DNA of 64,000 bases, taken from Bacillota bacterium. Lineage in GTDB: Bacteria > Bacillota > Clostridia > Lachnospirales > Cellulosilyticaceae. Positions 1-9,046 of the stretch are shown in pieces. The notes below the pieces were generated by a model, which ran no database searches, was not told the DNA's origin, and saw only the letters and a program-made list of their open reading frames with translations. The position numbers were made by a program, and so were the translations under genes. How positions within the stretch are numbered: position 1 is the stretch's first letter; every line of letters begins with the position of its first letter. The stretch spans positions 1-64,000 of the forward strand of contig JAEYPM010000038.1 in NCBI GenBank assembly GCA_023410675.1, in the 5' to 3' direction.

Positions 1-130
1 CCCGATGAGGGTGGCCGCTGAAAAAGTTTTGCGATTGGCAGATTTTTCAGGGTGCGAGTAGCACTGCCAGTATTATGCCCTTATAGGGTTTAATCAAGCC
101 ACCAGCTAAGCTGGTGGTAACTGACTAAGT
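1..130 (+). mobile_element. Probable IS200/IS605-type right end or other structured RNA (partial)
   Basis: Three short hairpins lie in a row: GTGC/GCAC (52-55 with 61-64), CCCT/AGGG (78-81 with 85-88) and an 8-bp CCACCAGC/GCTGGTGG stem with a TAA loop (99-106 with 110-117). No T-run follows the last stem, so it is not an ordinary terminator. Compact hairpins ending in a strong stem resemble the right ends, with omega-RNA, that follow tnpB genes in clostridial IS200/IS605 elements. Frame 1 has a stop at 19-21 and frame 2 at 58-60, so the tail of an upstream gene may enter the window. The family assignment is from memory of pattern and was not searched. Confidence 0.38.
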
Positions 131-168
131 TAATAAAGTTTTGTTGAATAATAGTAGTTTAAATGGTA

Positions 169-177
169 TGATATAAT
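169..177 (+). promoter_or_regulatory. Extended -10 promoter (TGATATAAT)
   Basis: TG-A-TATAAT forms an extended -10 element with no clear -35. A near-identical stretch (GTATGATATAATGAGAA) recurs at 5151-5167, also just upstream of an accessory gene. It could drive the fragment at 200-355 and the DUF4253 gene. Confidence 0.4.
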
Positions 178-199
178 GAGAATATATAGATAGTAATAG

Positions 200-355
200 A
201 CTGGAAATACATATATAACTGAAGATGAGTGCTTAGAGGCGTGGCAAAGGGGACATATTGCTTGTTTTGAAGCAGAAGGCAAGGAGTTAGGGTATGAATT
301 TAGCGATGAATTACTAGTAGTATTTGAAGACTTTAGGGTTATATATCGTAAATAA
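200..355 (+). pseudogene. Remnant of an unidentified gene, 3' end only
   Basis: An open frame of 51 codons has no start codon (in-frame TAG at 197-199) and ends at TAA 353-355. The translation looks protein-like (contains EAWQRGHIACFEAEGKELGY and ends FEDFRVIYRK), with acidic and aromatic residues as in the neighbouring small proteins. I do not recognise the family. The missing 5' end suggests deletion, in keeping with other decayed fragments in this accessory stretch. Confidence 0.4.
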
Positions 356-419
356 TGACACAATCATTACACTTATCATGAGGCTATAATTAGCTTAAAA
401 ATATAAAAGGGGGACTAAT

Positions 420-1196
420 ATGATAAACAACGAATACGATATTCCATTTGAATTTCTAGTTGTACATGGAAGTGAGGCTATCAAGACGTGCTTAGAATTA
501 AGTGAAGAAAAGGGAATCACTCCAGTAATTATGGGAGGGCCGCGAGACATTGAAGTTCTTTTTAGGTCAAAATCTGAAGAAACACCAAAAGAGATTATTG
601 AAAGGTCTAAGAATTTTAATATAAAAGAGTTTGTTAAAAAAGAAGATAAAGGACTTGAAGACGACCTAGAATTACTTGGAGAATTTGAAGGATGGGAAGA
701 TGATCTAGTCGATGAAATAAAAGAGTTTATGGAGCAAGAAGAGGAATGGCTAGAGGACTACCCAGAATTATTTGGAGAATTTGAAGAGGGGGAAGATGTT
801 CCATGTGAGCAAAAAGAGGGGATTACAGCTCATTTGAATATTTTGAGTAAGCAGCCATTAGAACAAGTATATGTTGGCCTAATACCAACTGAAGCATCCT
901 TTGAGATTCCAGCTTATGTGTCGTTTGGAGATTGGAATTGGTGTCCAAAACCAGAAGAGCATGTTGGCATTATGAGGTACTGGAATGAAAAATATGGGAT
1001 AGAAATTGCATCAATCACTTCAGGTGTAATAGAGTGCATTGTGAAAAATCCACCATCGACAAAAGAAGAAGCTTTAGAATTAGCGAAAGAACAATATTGT
1101 TACTGTCCAGATATAGTAGAACAAGGCACACAAACAATAGCTGCACTAGTAGCAACATTACTTAATAATAAGTATTGGTACTTTTGGTGGGATTAA
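420..1196 (+). CDS. DUF4253 domain-containing protein
   Basis: A 258-residue cytosolic protein with no signal peptide. The C-terminal 110 residues fit DUF4253: GDWNWCPKP near 170, a RYWNEKYG motif, then a YCYCPDI segment and the terminal WYFWWD. Residues about 70-130 are very acidic and contain two related copies of an ELLGEFEGWEDD-type motif. The start has a GGGGG ribosome site (410-414). DUF4253 proteins have no settled biochemical role; they often sit among SUKH-type immunity genes, and a SMI1/KNR4 gene lies 4 kb downstream here. An immunity role is inference only. Confidence 0.75.
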   Translation: MINNEYDIPFEFLVVHGSEAIKTCLELSEEKGITPVIMGGPRDIEVLFRSKSEETPKEIIERSKNFNIKEFVKKEDKGLEDDLELLGEFEGWEDDLVDEIKEFMEQEEEWLEDYPELFGEFEEGEDVPCEQKEGITAHLNILSKQPLEQVYVGLIPTEASFEIPAYVSFGDWNWCPKPEEHVGIMRYWNEKYGIEIASITSGVIECIVKNPPSTKEEALELAKEQYCYCPDIVEQGTQTIAALVATLLNNKYWYFWWD

Positions 1197-1532
1197 TGTT
1201 AAAATATGCTGATAGATCATTCCAACTAAAGACTGATTTAGTAGATAGGAACTTAAATCTAACCTTTATGATAGAAAAAATGGAGCTGTGTGTAGTTACG
1301 AAATAAGTAGCTATAAACAGCTTTTTTGTGTCAAAAAAATTACATTCAGAATTTTTGATAATTTGTTGAAAATTTGTAGAAATAAGAGTAATTATAAGGT
1401 ATAATGAAATATAATGGCTATTAATAGTACATGTTTTTTTGCTTCTTTTCACTATGTAAACAGATTTGTAAGGGACTTCTTATGTGTTACAAAAGAGATA
1501 AGATTAGTTAGTGTAAAAAAAGGAGGCGCTTT
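1197..1532 (+). promoter_or_regulatory. Intergenic region with -10 element and ribosome site for the secreted protein gene
   Basis: There is no gene in these 336 bases. A TATAAT at 1400-1405 (preceded by AAGG) is the likely -10 box; no convincing -35 lies 17 bases upstream. AGGAGG at 1521-1526 sits 6 bases before the ATG at 1533. I see no terminator hairpin for the upstream gene. Confidence 0.35.
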
Positions 1533-4500
1533 ATGCAAAGAAGCAAGCGAAGGGTTTGGATGTCTATTTTAATTAGTTTATGTATGCTTTTTTCCTCGTT
1601 TACAAACTATGCTCAAGAAGTGGCATCAGGGGATACAACTGCATCGTTAGACACAATGGAAACTCTAAAATTTACTGAATATTCTGGTGACTTTGTGAAT
1701 CCAGAAAGAGGTTGGCACAGGATTTTCACATCAGATAAAGTTAGTGGATTTGACAAATTAAAAGCTCAAGGAATAAATATCGTGTTACTTGAAGCAGATT
1801 TGCAAAATTTTAAGAACGGACCTATTAGTAGCAGCAAACTAGAAGAGGTTAACAATGGATTTGCAGAAGCAAGAAAAAATGGGCTGAAAGTAATATTTAG
1901 AGCGGCATATGATTATACAGGCATAACAAGTTGTGAGCCTAAAGATATTAATATTATTTTAAATCATATTGCTCAATTTAAAGACATTTTTTATAAAAAT
2001 GAAGATGTTCTATTTTGTGTTGACAGTGGTTTCTTAGGACCTTGGGGTGAATGGCATAGTTCTTATTATGGAAATGGTGATACGCCTTCACTAGACGCTA
2101 GGAAAAAAGTCCTTTTTGCAATGCTGGATGCTGTACCAAAGAGCAGGATGGTTGAAATAAGAAGGCCGATGTTTATTAGGGATATCTATAAAAATGAACC
2201 TGGAGGAAATGTACTGACAGAAGCAACAGCTTTTTCAGGCTCTAATTTGGCGAGAACAGGATTCCATAATGATGCGGTATTAACCACGGACTCTGATTAT
2301 GGAACCTATGTAGAACCGGGATATGATAGACAAGCTGAACTGAACTGGACGGATAATCATAATAAATATACGATATTCGGAGGAGAAAGTGCTACAATAA
2401 CGAAGAATTCAGATCCTGATAATGCCGTATATGAATTAAATAAGTTACATGCACAATATTTAAATATTGATTATTATCCAGATGTAATAACTAAGTGGAA
2501 AAATACTGTATATAATAACGAAAACACATTTACTTACATTTCTAAAAGATTAGGGTATAGATTTATATTAACAGAAGCTCAAATTTCTAAAAAAGTATCT
2601 GCTGGAAAAGTTCTTCACTTGACGTTAAAAATCAAGAATGATGGTTTTTCAGTGCCTATGAATCAAAGAAATTTTGAAGTAGTACTCAAAAATGGTACGA
2701 AAACTTATAAAACAAAAGTTAATGATGATATTAGAAGATGGACGAAAGACAAAGGTATAATGACAAAAGATTTATATTTTACAGTACCCTCAGATATTGC
2801 TGCAGGCAACTGGAATGTTTATGTGAACTTCCCTGATTTCGCAGATAGCTTAAAAGATAGACCAGATTATTCAATAAGGTTAGCAAATAACGATGTATGG
2901 GAAGCATCAACAGGCTATAATCTTGTTAAATCAGGATTGGTTGTGGAAAATTCAGGAACTGCAAATACGAGTACCACATTTTCACAAATTTCAAGAGCAG
3001 ATGCTGAGAAGATAATGAATGTAGCTGCTACAAGTATCACGTTATCTGCCACAGAGTTGACTATGAAAAGTGGCACCAGTACAACGCTTCAAGCAACTTT
3101 AAATCCAAGTAGTGCATCTAGTGCAGGATTTACTTATTCAAGTTCAGATACTACAATAGCGACAGTTGATAGCAGTGGTAAGGTGACAGCGATCAAACCT
3201 GGTAAGGCAGTCATTACAGTAACAGCTGTAGGTAGCGGCGTTAAAGCTACTTGTAATATTACTGTTAATGCCAATCCACCAACTATAAGTAATGTTTCAG
3301 CATCTGAGATTACAAGTAACAGCTCAGTAATAAATTGGAAAACTGATAAAGACACAACAAGCGTTATTGAGTATGGTACATCCACTTCATTAGGAGCAAA
3401 GATGCAAGATACGTCTCTTTCACAATCACATACAATAAAACTAACAAGTCTAAAAAGTGATAGTACCTATTACTATAAAATTATTTCGAAGGATAAAGAT
3501 AGTTTAGAAGCCACAAGTACAGTTTATTCATTTAAAACGTTACTAGAGGAAAAAACAGAAGTACCAGAAGAACCTAAAAATGAAGCATGGGATAGTGTAC
3601 CAGCACTTGCTCAGTCATCTTCTGGAAATGTTACATCCTTGAAGGCAAAGAATGATGAATCTATGCTATACCTTATGGTAAGCGGCTCTAATTTAAATAA
3701 CAAATCACAATTTTATCTTAATACAGATAATAATACAGCAACAGGATATAATGCTTGCTGGAGCAAGTCAGGATGTGACTATCTAGTAGAAAATAATAGC
3801 TTATATAAATATTCTGGTTCAAATGGTTCATGGAATTGGACAAAGGTTTGTGATATTACACTGACAAAAGGTAATGCACTAATAGAAGCTGCACTTCCTT
3901 TAAAAAAAATGACTATTAATTCAAGTAATACAGTACAGATAGGATTTATTAGCAACGATAATTGGGAAAATATACTACCAAAGCAGAATACTACTTTGCC
4001 AAAGTACTTGCTTTCTTCTATGAAAGTACCTGTTACAAGCATAACATTATCTGAAGCAGATTTGCGTCTGGATAGTGGTAGCAATGCAATGCTATCAGCA
4101 ACTATAAATCCAAGTAATGCAACAAATCAAGCAATCACATATGCAAGTTCAGATACTACAATAGTGACAGTTGATAGCAGTGGCAAGGTCACAGCGATCA
4201 AGCCTGGCAAGGCAGTGGTTACGGTAACATCTGCAGATAGTGGCGTTAAAGCTACTTGCACGATTACTGTTAATGCCAAAGCACCAATTATAAGTAGTGT
4301 TTCAGTAGCTGATATTACAAGTAACAGCTCAGTAATATATTGGAAGACTGATAAGGACACAACAAGTGTTATAGAGTATGGCACATCCACTTCATTAGGA
4401 TCAAAGATGCAAGATACATCTCTTTCACAATCACATACAATAAAACTAACAAGTCTAAAGAGCGATAGCACCTATTACTATAAAATTATTTCAAAGGATA

Positions 4501-5018
4501 AAGACAATTTAGAAACAACAAGTACAGTTTATTCCTTTAAAACATTGCCAGAAGAAAAACCAGAAGAGCCTAAAAATGAAGGATGGGATGCTATATCAGC
4601 ACTTACACAATCTTCTTCTGGGAATGTGAGATCCTTGAAGGCGAAGAATGATGCTTCTACGTTATATATCATGGTCAGTGGTTCTAACTTAAATAACAAA
4701 TCTCAATTCTATCTTAATACAGATAATAACACGTCAACAGGATATAATGCGTGCTGGAGTAAGTCAGGATGTGACTACCTAATAGAAAATAATGTTTTAT
4801 ATAAATATTCTGGCTCAAAGGGTTCATGGAATTGGACAAAAGTATGCTCTGTTACGCTTACCAAAGGAAATGACCAGATAGAAGTTGCTTTACCTCTCAA
4901 TAGAATGACTATTAATTCAAGTGGTATAGTACAGATAGGATTTATTAGTAATGATAATTGGGAAGATATACTCCCAAGGCAGAATGCTACTTTACCAAAA
5001 TACGTGCTTTCTTATTAA
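1533..5018 (+). CDS. Large secreted DUF4874/DUF4832 protein with duplicated Big_2-Fn3-CBM-like modules
   Basis: 1161 residues. An N-terminal signal peptide (basic start, hydrophobic to about 27) is followed by a TIM-barrel-like DUF4874 segment (about 45-330; includes NPERGWHR and FCVDSGFLGPWGEWHS) and DUF4832 (about 340-470). A three-part module then occurs twice: Big_2 (about 498 and 831), an Fn3-like domain (about 581 and 916) and a WD...LYLMVSGSNLNNKSQFYLNTDNN beta domain resembling CBM9 (about 683 and 1014). The glycoside-hydrolase-like barrel plus binding modules suggests a polysaccharide-acting extracellular protein, but no substrate can be inferred. No SLH or LPXTG anchor is seen. A terminator follows at 5091. 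Confidence 0.8.
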   Translation: MQRSKRRVWMSILISLCMLFSSFTNYAQEVASGDTTASLDTMETLKFTEYSGDFVNPERGWHRIFTSDKVSGFDKLKAQGINIVLLEADLQNFKNGPISSSKLEEVNNGFAEARKNGLKVIFRAAYDYTGITSCEPKDINIILNHIAQFKDIFYKNEDVLFCVDSGFLGPWGEWHSSYYGNGDTPSLDARKKVLFAMLDAVPKSRMVEIRRPMFIRDIYKNEPGGNVLTEATAFSGSNLARTGFHNDAVLTTDSDYGTYVEPGYDRQAELNWTDNHNKYTIFGGESATITKNSDPDNAVYELNKLHAQYLNIDYYPDVITKWKNTVYNNENTFTYISKRLGYRFILTEAQISKKVSAGKVLHLTLKIKNDGFSVPMNQRNFEVVLKNGTKTYKTKVNDDIRRWTKDKGIMTKDLYFTVPSDIAAGNWNVYVNFPDFADSLKDRPDYSIRLANNDVWEASTGYNLVKSGLVVENSGTANTSTTFSQISRADAEKIMNVAATSITLSATELTMKSGTSTTLQATLNPSSASSAGFTYSSSDTTIATVDSSGKVTAIKPGKAVITVTAVGSGVKATCNITVNANPPTISNVSASEITSNSSVINWKTDKDTTSVIEYGTSTSLGAKMQDTSLSQSHTIKLTSLKSDSTYYYKIISKDKDSLEATSTVYSFKTLLEEKTEVPEEPKNEAWDSVPALAQSSSGNVTSLKAKNDESMLYLMVSGSNLNNKSQFYLNTDNNTATGYNACWSKSGCDYLVENNSLYKYSGSNGSWNWTKVCDITLTKGNALIEAALPLKKMTINSSNTVQIGFISNDNWENILPKQNTTLPKYLLSSMKVPVTSITLSEADLRLDSGSNAMLSATINPSNATNQAITYASSDTTIVTVDSSGKVTAIKPGKAVVTVTSADSGVKATCTITVNAKAPIISSVSVADITSNSSVIYWKTDKDTTSVIEYGTSTSLGSKMQDTSLSQSHTIKLTSLKSDSTYYYKIISKDKDNLETTSTVYSFKTLPEEKPEEPKNEGWDAISALTQSSSGNVRSLKAKNDASTLYIMVSGSNLNNKSQFYLNTDNNTSTGYNACWSKSGCDYLIENNVLYKYSGSKGSWNWTKVCSVTLTKGNDQIEVALPLNRMTINSSGIVQIGFISNDNWEDILPRQNATLPKYVLSY

Positions 5019-5090
5019 ATTAAAGGGCATGTGCTTAAGTCACTCAAAATGGACCTAGTAGTCAAAAAGTAAATAATGAATGAACAATTA

Positions 5091-5123
5091 AAGCTATGTG
5101 GGTTTATGCCACATAGCTTTTTA
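5091..5123 (+). terminator. Rho-independent terminator after the large secreted protein
   Basis: A perfect 11-bp stem, AAGCTATGTGG with CCACATAGCTT, has a 7-base loop and ends in TTTTT overlapping the stem. Confidence 0.8.
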
Positions 5124-5153
5124 CATAGGATATCTATAATAGTGTGAATAGTA

Positions 5154-5162
5154 TGATATAAT
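5154..5162 (+). promoter_or_regulatory. Extended -10 promoter (TGATATAAT)
   Basis: TG-A-TATAAT at 5154-5162 has no strong -35. It is the same motif and flanks as at 169-177. Likely promoter of the genes from 5239. Confidence 0.45.
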
Positions 5163-5238
5163 GAGAAAAACAGGTGTAAAGATCGTAAAAGATGAATGAT
5201 CAAATTTTTTGTTCTATTTAATAAGACAGGAGTTTTGC

Positions 5239-5487
5239 ATGAGAATGAAACAGCAAGGTGAATATACCTCATATAAATATGCAAGTGAACTGAGAAAGGT
5301 GTATGAAGAAATTGATCCTGAAGAAATGAAGGATGTTGAAGGATATTGGTCACATTTGATAGAAGACTATGAATATGCAGTGTTTCGTGCGGACAGTAGG
5401 GATTTAATATCCATTCACTCAGAGAAAAAAATATTTATTCAGGTGAATGCTTGGGTAGGAAGTATTTTTTGGTATTTGTCAATTTAG
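5239..5487 (+). CDS. Small hypothetical protein
   Basis: 82 residues from the ATG at 5239, chosen because AGGAG (5228-5232) sits 6 bases upstream; an upstream in-frame start at 5209 lacks a ribosome site. The protein is acidic and rich in Tyr/Glu (YKYASELRKVYEEIDPEEM), then ends in a hydrophobic tail, WVGSIFWYLSI, that looks abrupt. It may be the truncated start of a longer protein. It lies 19 bases before the SMI1/KNR4 gene and is probably cotranscribed. I do not recognise the family. Confidence 0.5.
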   Translation: MRMKQQGEYTSYKYASELRKVYEEIDPEEMKDVEGYWSHLIEDYEYAVFRADSRDLISIHSEKKIFIQVNAWVGSIFWYLSI

Positions 5488-5506
5488 ATAGGAAGTGAAG
5501 AGTTTG

Positions 5507-6952
5507 ATGGATGAAAAGATTCTAAATCAAAAACGCAAAGAAGAGATACAATCTAAAATAAAGTTAGCAGAAAAAAAGCGTGGGAAGAAGATTCATATCA
5601 ACCCACCAATTTCTAAACAGGAAGTAAGAAACCTAGAAGAAAAGTATCATTTTAAACTACCTAGGGATTATTTTTGGTTTATCACAGAGATTGGAGATGG
5701 AGGAACTGGGCCTTATGGAGAGCTTAAGAAGTTTGGTGGCCATGAAGAAGTTCGTTATCAGCTTTGTGGCAAAGAAAGCAGACTCCCAAAATATGTACCT
5801 TCAGAAGATGAATATGCTCATATACGTATTGCTGAGGCATATATTGATCAATATTATTGCGAAGTGGATGAAAATAAATATACTTATCAAGAAGGACTGA
5901 TTAGTCTTAGTTATAAGGCAGATCATTATGATCCAGAGTTAAGCATAGATCTAGAATATGATAAAGAAGTTGTACTGGTTGGAAACGGTGATCACTATGG
6001 GGAAATAGTTGTAGTGGACTTAGGAGAAGGAAGGTTGCCAGATCCATATTATGGACAGTGTTTTTTAGAGTGGTATGAACGCTGGCTAGATGATGAGATT
6101 TTAGGATGCTTTTCTCAAGAAAATTTTGAGAGGCAGATAGGAGGAAGCGTTGACGAATTAGTTAAGCAATATGGAGAAACGAAAGAGACAGTGTTGAAAG
6201 ATAAAATATGGTATGAGTTTCGTAAATTTAAATGCTTAACAAATGGAGAAATAAACAAAATTCATGCTTTATTTGAGTATGAAGAGGATAACAAGTTAAA
6301 GATGGAAGGATTACATCTTCTACAGATTCAGAAATATCCTAGACTAAGTGAAGTATTTCTGTCACTGATGAAAGAAGAAAATGCAGATCTGTTTTATGAT
6401 TTGAGTAGAATTATGAGTTATCAGTATGTAACCCGAGAGATGGATCGTGCCTATCGCTATCATCCAATAGAGGGAATAGAAAAATGGTACAAGCATGCAT
6501 TGTGGATGTTTAAGTTTATTGTTGAGCAAGCAGAAAGCTGGTATACAGGTTATAGAGGTGACACACTTTATCTTTTCTACTGCTTGAAATTGATTACAGT
6601 AAACCCCCTTTTTAAAGTCTCAGACTTAGAGCCATTTTTCATGAGCACAAATAAGTATATTGTTCAAAAAATATCTGAAGCGTGCAGGAAGTATGTTAAT
6701 GCACCGGAACTCGCTGATTTGTACAAGAGGCATATAAAAAATCTCATGGAGCAAGCTGATTATGAAAAACTAGGTTCAATTCTCTATGATTTAGAACAGC
6801 TTGCTTATGAATACCCAAATACAGAAGACAAGTTAAGACAGAGTTTGTTAGAAGGATCAAAGTTTATTATTGAAGCTGTTGATAGGGGCGTGAAAATAAC
6901 TGATTTATACATAGATAATGTACGCAACCGATTAGCTAGGTTGTTGAAATAA
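5507..6952 (+). CDS. SMI1/KNR4 (SUKH) family protein
   Basis: 481 residues. Residues about 30-200 form a SUKH/SMI1-KNR4 domain: the PPISKQEVRNLEEKYHFKLPRDY helix-turn and the signature GDGGTGP loop. The remaining 280 residues are predicted mostly helical, with no recognised domain. SUKH proteins are known immunity partners for contact-dependent and polymorphic toxins, and cytosolic. The ATG at 5507 follows GAAGAG; an in-frame GTG at 5495 is too close to the AGGA. No cognate toxin gene lies adjacent, so this would be an orphan immunity protein if that role holds. Confidence 0.7.
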   Translation: MDEKILNQKRKEEIQSKIKLAEKKRGKKIHINPPISKQEVRNLEEKYHFKLPRDYFWFITEIGDGGTGPYGELKKFGGHEEVRYQLCGKESRLPKYVPSEDEYAHIRIAEAYIDQYYCEVDENKYTYQEGLISLSYKADHYDPELSIDLEYDKEVVLVGNGDHYGEIVVVDLGEGRLPDPYYGQCFLEWYERWLDDEILGCFSQENFERQIGGSVDELVKQYGETKETVLKDKIWYEFRKFKCLTNGEINKIHALFEYEEDNKLKMEGLHLLQIQKYPRLSEVFLSLMKEENADLFYDLSRIMSYQYVTREMDRAYRYHPIEGIEKWYKHALWMFKFIVEQAESWYTGYRGDTLYLFYCLKLITVNPLFKVSDLEPFFMSTNKYIVQKISEACRKYVNAPELADLYKRHIKNLMEQADYEKLGSILYDLEQLAYEYPNTEDKLRQSLLEGSKFIIEAVDRGVKITDLYIDNVRNRLARLLK

Positions 6953-7029
6953 GATAAAAATGATGATTAATATTACACAGTAGCTTTGACTACTGGTTGA
7001 TATTCAATTTTAATATAAGGAGTAAATAT

Positions 7030-7488
7030 ATGAAAATAGTATATACAGATGGTAAAAATCAAGATTTTATTGAATTGTGCAGGTTGTTAGATGATAACCT
7101 TGATGAAATGGCTGGTGGAAAAGAACAAAGAAAGCAGTATGTTCAGTATAATACATTAGAAGATATAAAAGATGTTGTATTATTTTATGATGATAAGATT
7201 GCAGTCAGTTGTGGGAGCTTTAAATTCTACGATGAAGGCATAGCTGAGATTAAAAGAGTATTTGTTCGCAAAGAATACCGAGGAAAAGGCATATCAAAAC
7301 AATTGATGGGTTGTTTAGAAGAACGAGCAAAAAGTAAAGGATTCCATACAATGATATTGGAAACGGGAGCACCCTTGGTAGAAGCAATGGGATTATATAA
7401 TAAACTGGGTTATAAGGTCATTGACAATTATGGACAGTATAGATGTATGAAAGACTCCATTTGCATGAAAAAAGTGATAGAGCAGTGA
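7030..7488 (+). CDS. GNAT family N-acetyltransferase
   Basis: 152 residues. The acetyl-CoA binding motif A appears as IKRVFVRKEYRGKGISKQL (about 77-95), then a motif-B-type ETGAPLVEAMGLYNKLGYKVI segment. The start at 7030 has AAGGAG (7017-7022) 7 bases upstream. The substrate cannot be told. It is the first of three unrelated GNAT genes in 2.5 kb (also 8436 and 9047), interspersed with small unknown genes. Confidence 0.85.
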   Translation: MKIVYTDGKNQDFIELCRLLDDNLDEMAGGKEQRKQYVQYNTLEDIKDVVLFYDDKIAVSCGSFKFYDEGIAEIKRVFVRKEYRGKGISKQLMGCLEERAKSKGFHTMILETGAPLVEAMGLYNKLGYKVIDNYGQYRCMKDSICMKKVIEQ

Positions 7489-7538
7489 GATTTACAAAAG
7501 ATAAGGAGAATTTAAGTGGATGAGGGGCGTGAATCATA

Positions 7539-7949
7539 TTGGAGGATTACAAGATAGAATTCTGGAATACAATAGATTATGAGACACCTTTCACAGATGC
7601 AATTATTTGGGATAGGCATGTTGCTATGGGATTTTCAGAGTATTTTACTTTAATTAATTTAGAAGATCATAGCCATAATGAAATTAGATTAAGGGGATAT
7701 TTTGGTTATTTATATCCATATGATAGTTTTCTACTTGTGGCAACACAGTTTAACTTAATTTGTATTAATAAACAAGGCTTACAAGTATGGGAAACAGAAA
7801 TGTTAGGAATAGATGGGGTTATAGTCCATGATTTTGATGGAGGCAATATATATGGATCGGGAGAAAATGATCCACCAGGAGGATGGATAGATTTTATCAT
7901 TGATAGTAGAACAGGAAAGAGATTAGGAGAAGAAAAATATCAATCATGA
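7539..7949 (+). CDS. Hypothetical beta-rich protein
   Basis: 136 residues read from a TTG at 7539, preceded by GAGGGG (7522-7527); an in-frame TGA at 7530-7532 excludes a longer start. The sequence is rich in short beta-type strands (FTLINLEDHSHNEIRL, LICINKQGLQVWETE, IDFIIDSRTGKRLGEE), the pattern of one or two propeller-like blades. No signal peptide or membrane segment. Function unknown; it resembles the small cytosolic proteins found in immunity-gene clusters, which is inference. Confidence 0.6.
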   Translation: MEDYKIEFWNTIDYETPFTDAIIWDRHVAMGFSEYFTLINLEDHSHNEIRLRGYFGYLYPYDSFLLVATQFNLICINKQGLQVWETEMLGIDGVIVHDFDGGNIYGSGENDPPGGWIDFIIDSRTGKRLGEEKYQS

Positions 7950-7968
7950 AATTGGAAAGGGAAAAAGG

Positions 7969-8202
7969 ATGATACAAGAAGTAGTAGTTCATGGTGTAAG
8001 AGAAGAATTGAATAAGTTAGATGATTTGGCTTTTAGCAAATATAAAGGCTTCATTAATAAATGCTTTGACCTTTCTAATCATTATGATATGGAACCTAAA
8101 GTTTCATTCATTAATAATGGTGCACGTATCTATACATATGAACGGGGCGTTTGTATATACGAATACTTAACAGATGTTGTAGATGAAGGGATATATGAAT
8201 AA
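7969..8202 (+). CDS. Small hypothetical protein
   Basis: 77 residues. The ATG at 7969 has GGAAAGGG (7954-7961) upstream and lies 19 bases after the previous gene. The protein is acidic and soluble, with no recognised motif (ends ERGVCIYEYLTDVVDEGIYE). The downstream region holds a decayed gene whose frame starts near its stop, so this could also be the intact first part of a larger broken locus. Confidence 0.45.
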   Translation: MIQEVVVHGVREELNKLDDLAFSKYKGFINKCFDLSNHYDMEPKVSFINNGARIYTYERGVCIYEYLTDVVDEGIYE

Positions 8203-8215
8203 CTCCTTTTTAAGG

Positions 8216-8443
8216 AATGAGATTGTTGATTTAGAATATATAAAATGTTATGATTTCTTAAAAGAAATCTATGTAAGAGGGAAGAACATGTAGATTGAAT
8301 ATTTATGTGACAACAAACAATATGTAAGTATAGCTTCAAAATGGATATATGATGAATTTATTAATGGAATCAGGCATGGTATTTCCTACGAAAAGATAGA
8401 AGATAATTTTAGAAATAGAAAAAGAGGAGGAGATCATGCATAA
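8216..8443 (+). pseudogene. Broken gene with in-frame TAG; related fragment at 10883
   Basis: An open frame without a clear start reads NEIVDLEYIKCYDFLKEIYV, then is stopped by TAG at 8291-8293, then continues in the same frame (IEYLCDNKQYVSIASKWIYD...) to TAA 8441-8443. The continuous protein-like frame across one stop suggests a recent nonsense mutation. The IVDLEYIKCYDF segment recurs at 10883-10918 with 33 of 36 bases identical, there also with a stop. Family not recognised. Confidence 0.5.
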
Positions 8444-8993
8444 ACAATATGAGTTTCAATCAGACAGGTTAGGCTTTAGAACTTGGAAGGATGAAGATAG
8501 TGCTGCATTTGCTAGGATGAATGCAGATAATATAGTAATGAAATACTTCCCTAAAGTGTTAAGCAAAGAGGAATCTGATAATTTTATTAAAAGGATTATG
8601 AAGCATTTTAAAGATTACGGGTATGGTTTGTGGGCCGTAGATATCAAAGAAACTGGAAAGTTTATTGGATTCATAGGCTTTCAGACAGCTACATTTGAAG
8701 CAGAATTTACGCCATGTGTTGAGATTGGATGGAGACTTGATCATAGATTTTGGAATAAGGGATATGCCACTGAAGGAGCAACTAGATGTTTAGATTATGG
8801 ATTCAATATATTGGGAATCAGTGAGATAGTTTCATTTACTGCACAATTAAATAAGCCATCGATTAATGTGATTAAAAAGATAGGATTAATAGAGCAAGGG
8901 ATATTTCTACATCCCAATGTTAATGAAGATCATCCTTTAAGACCCCATGTATTATATAAAATTGATAAAAAAACATATTATAGACAAGTGTAA
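8436..8993 (+). CDS. GNAT acetyltransferase, RimJ/RimL type
   Basis: 185 residues, matching the RimJ/RimL-like GNAT layout: an N-terminal SDRLGFRTWKDEDSAAFARMNAD strand-helix, FIGFIGFQ, a WRLDHRFWNKGYATEGA cofactor-binding loop (about 98-115) and SINVIKKIGLI near 155. Such enzymes acetylate N-termini or small molecules; the substrate is unknown here. The start has GAGGAGG (8424-8430) 5 bases upstream. It overlaps the end of the broken gene by 8 bases. Confidence 0.88.
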   Translation: MHKQYEFQSDRLGFRTWKDEDSAAFARMNADNIVMKYFPKVLSKEESDNFIKRIMKHFKDYGYGLWAVDIKETGKFIGFIGFQTATFEAEFTPCVEIGWRLDHRFWNKGYATEGATRCLDYGFNILGISEIVSFTAQLNKPSINVIKKIGLIEQGIFLHPNVNEDHPLRPHVLYKIDKKTYYRQV

Positions 8994-9046
8994 ATTTACT
9001 TAGCCAAGATAAAGTAACCAAGAAGGTAAATGGGGGTAAAATGTAA

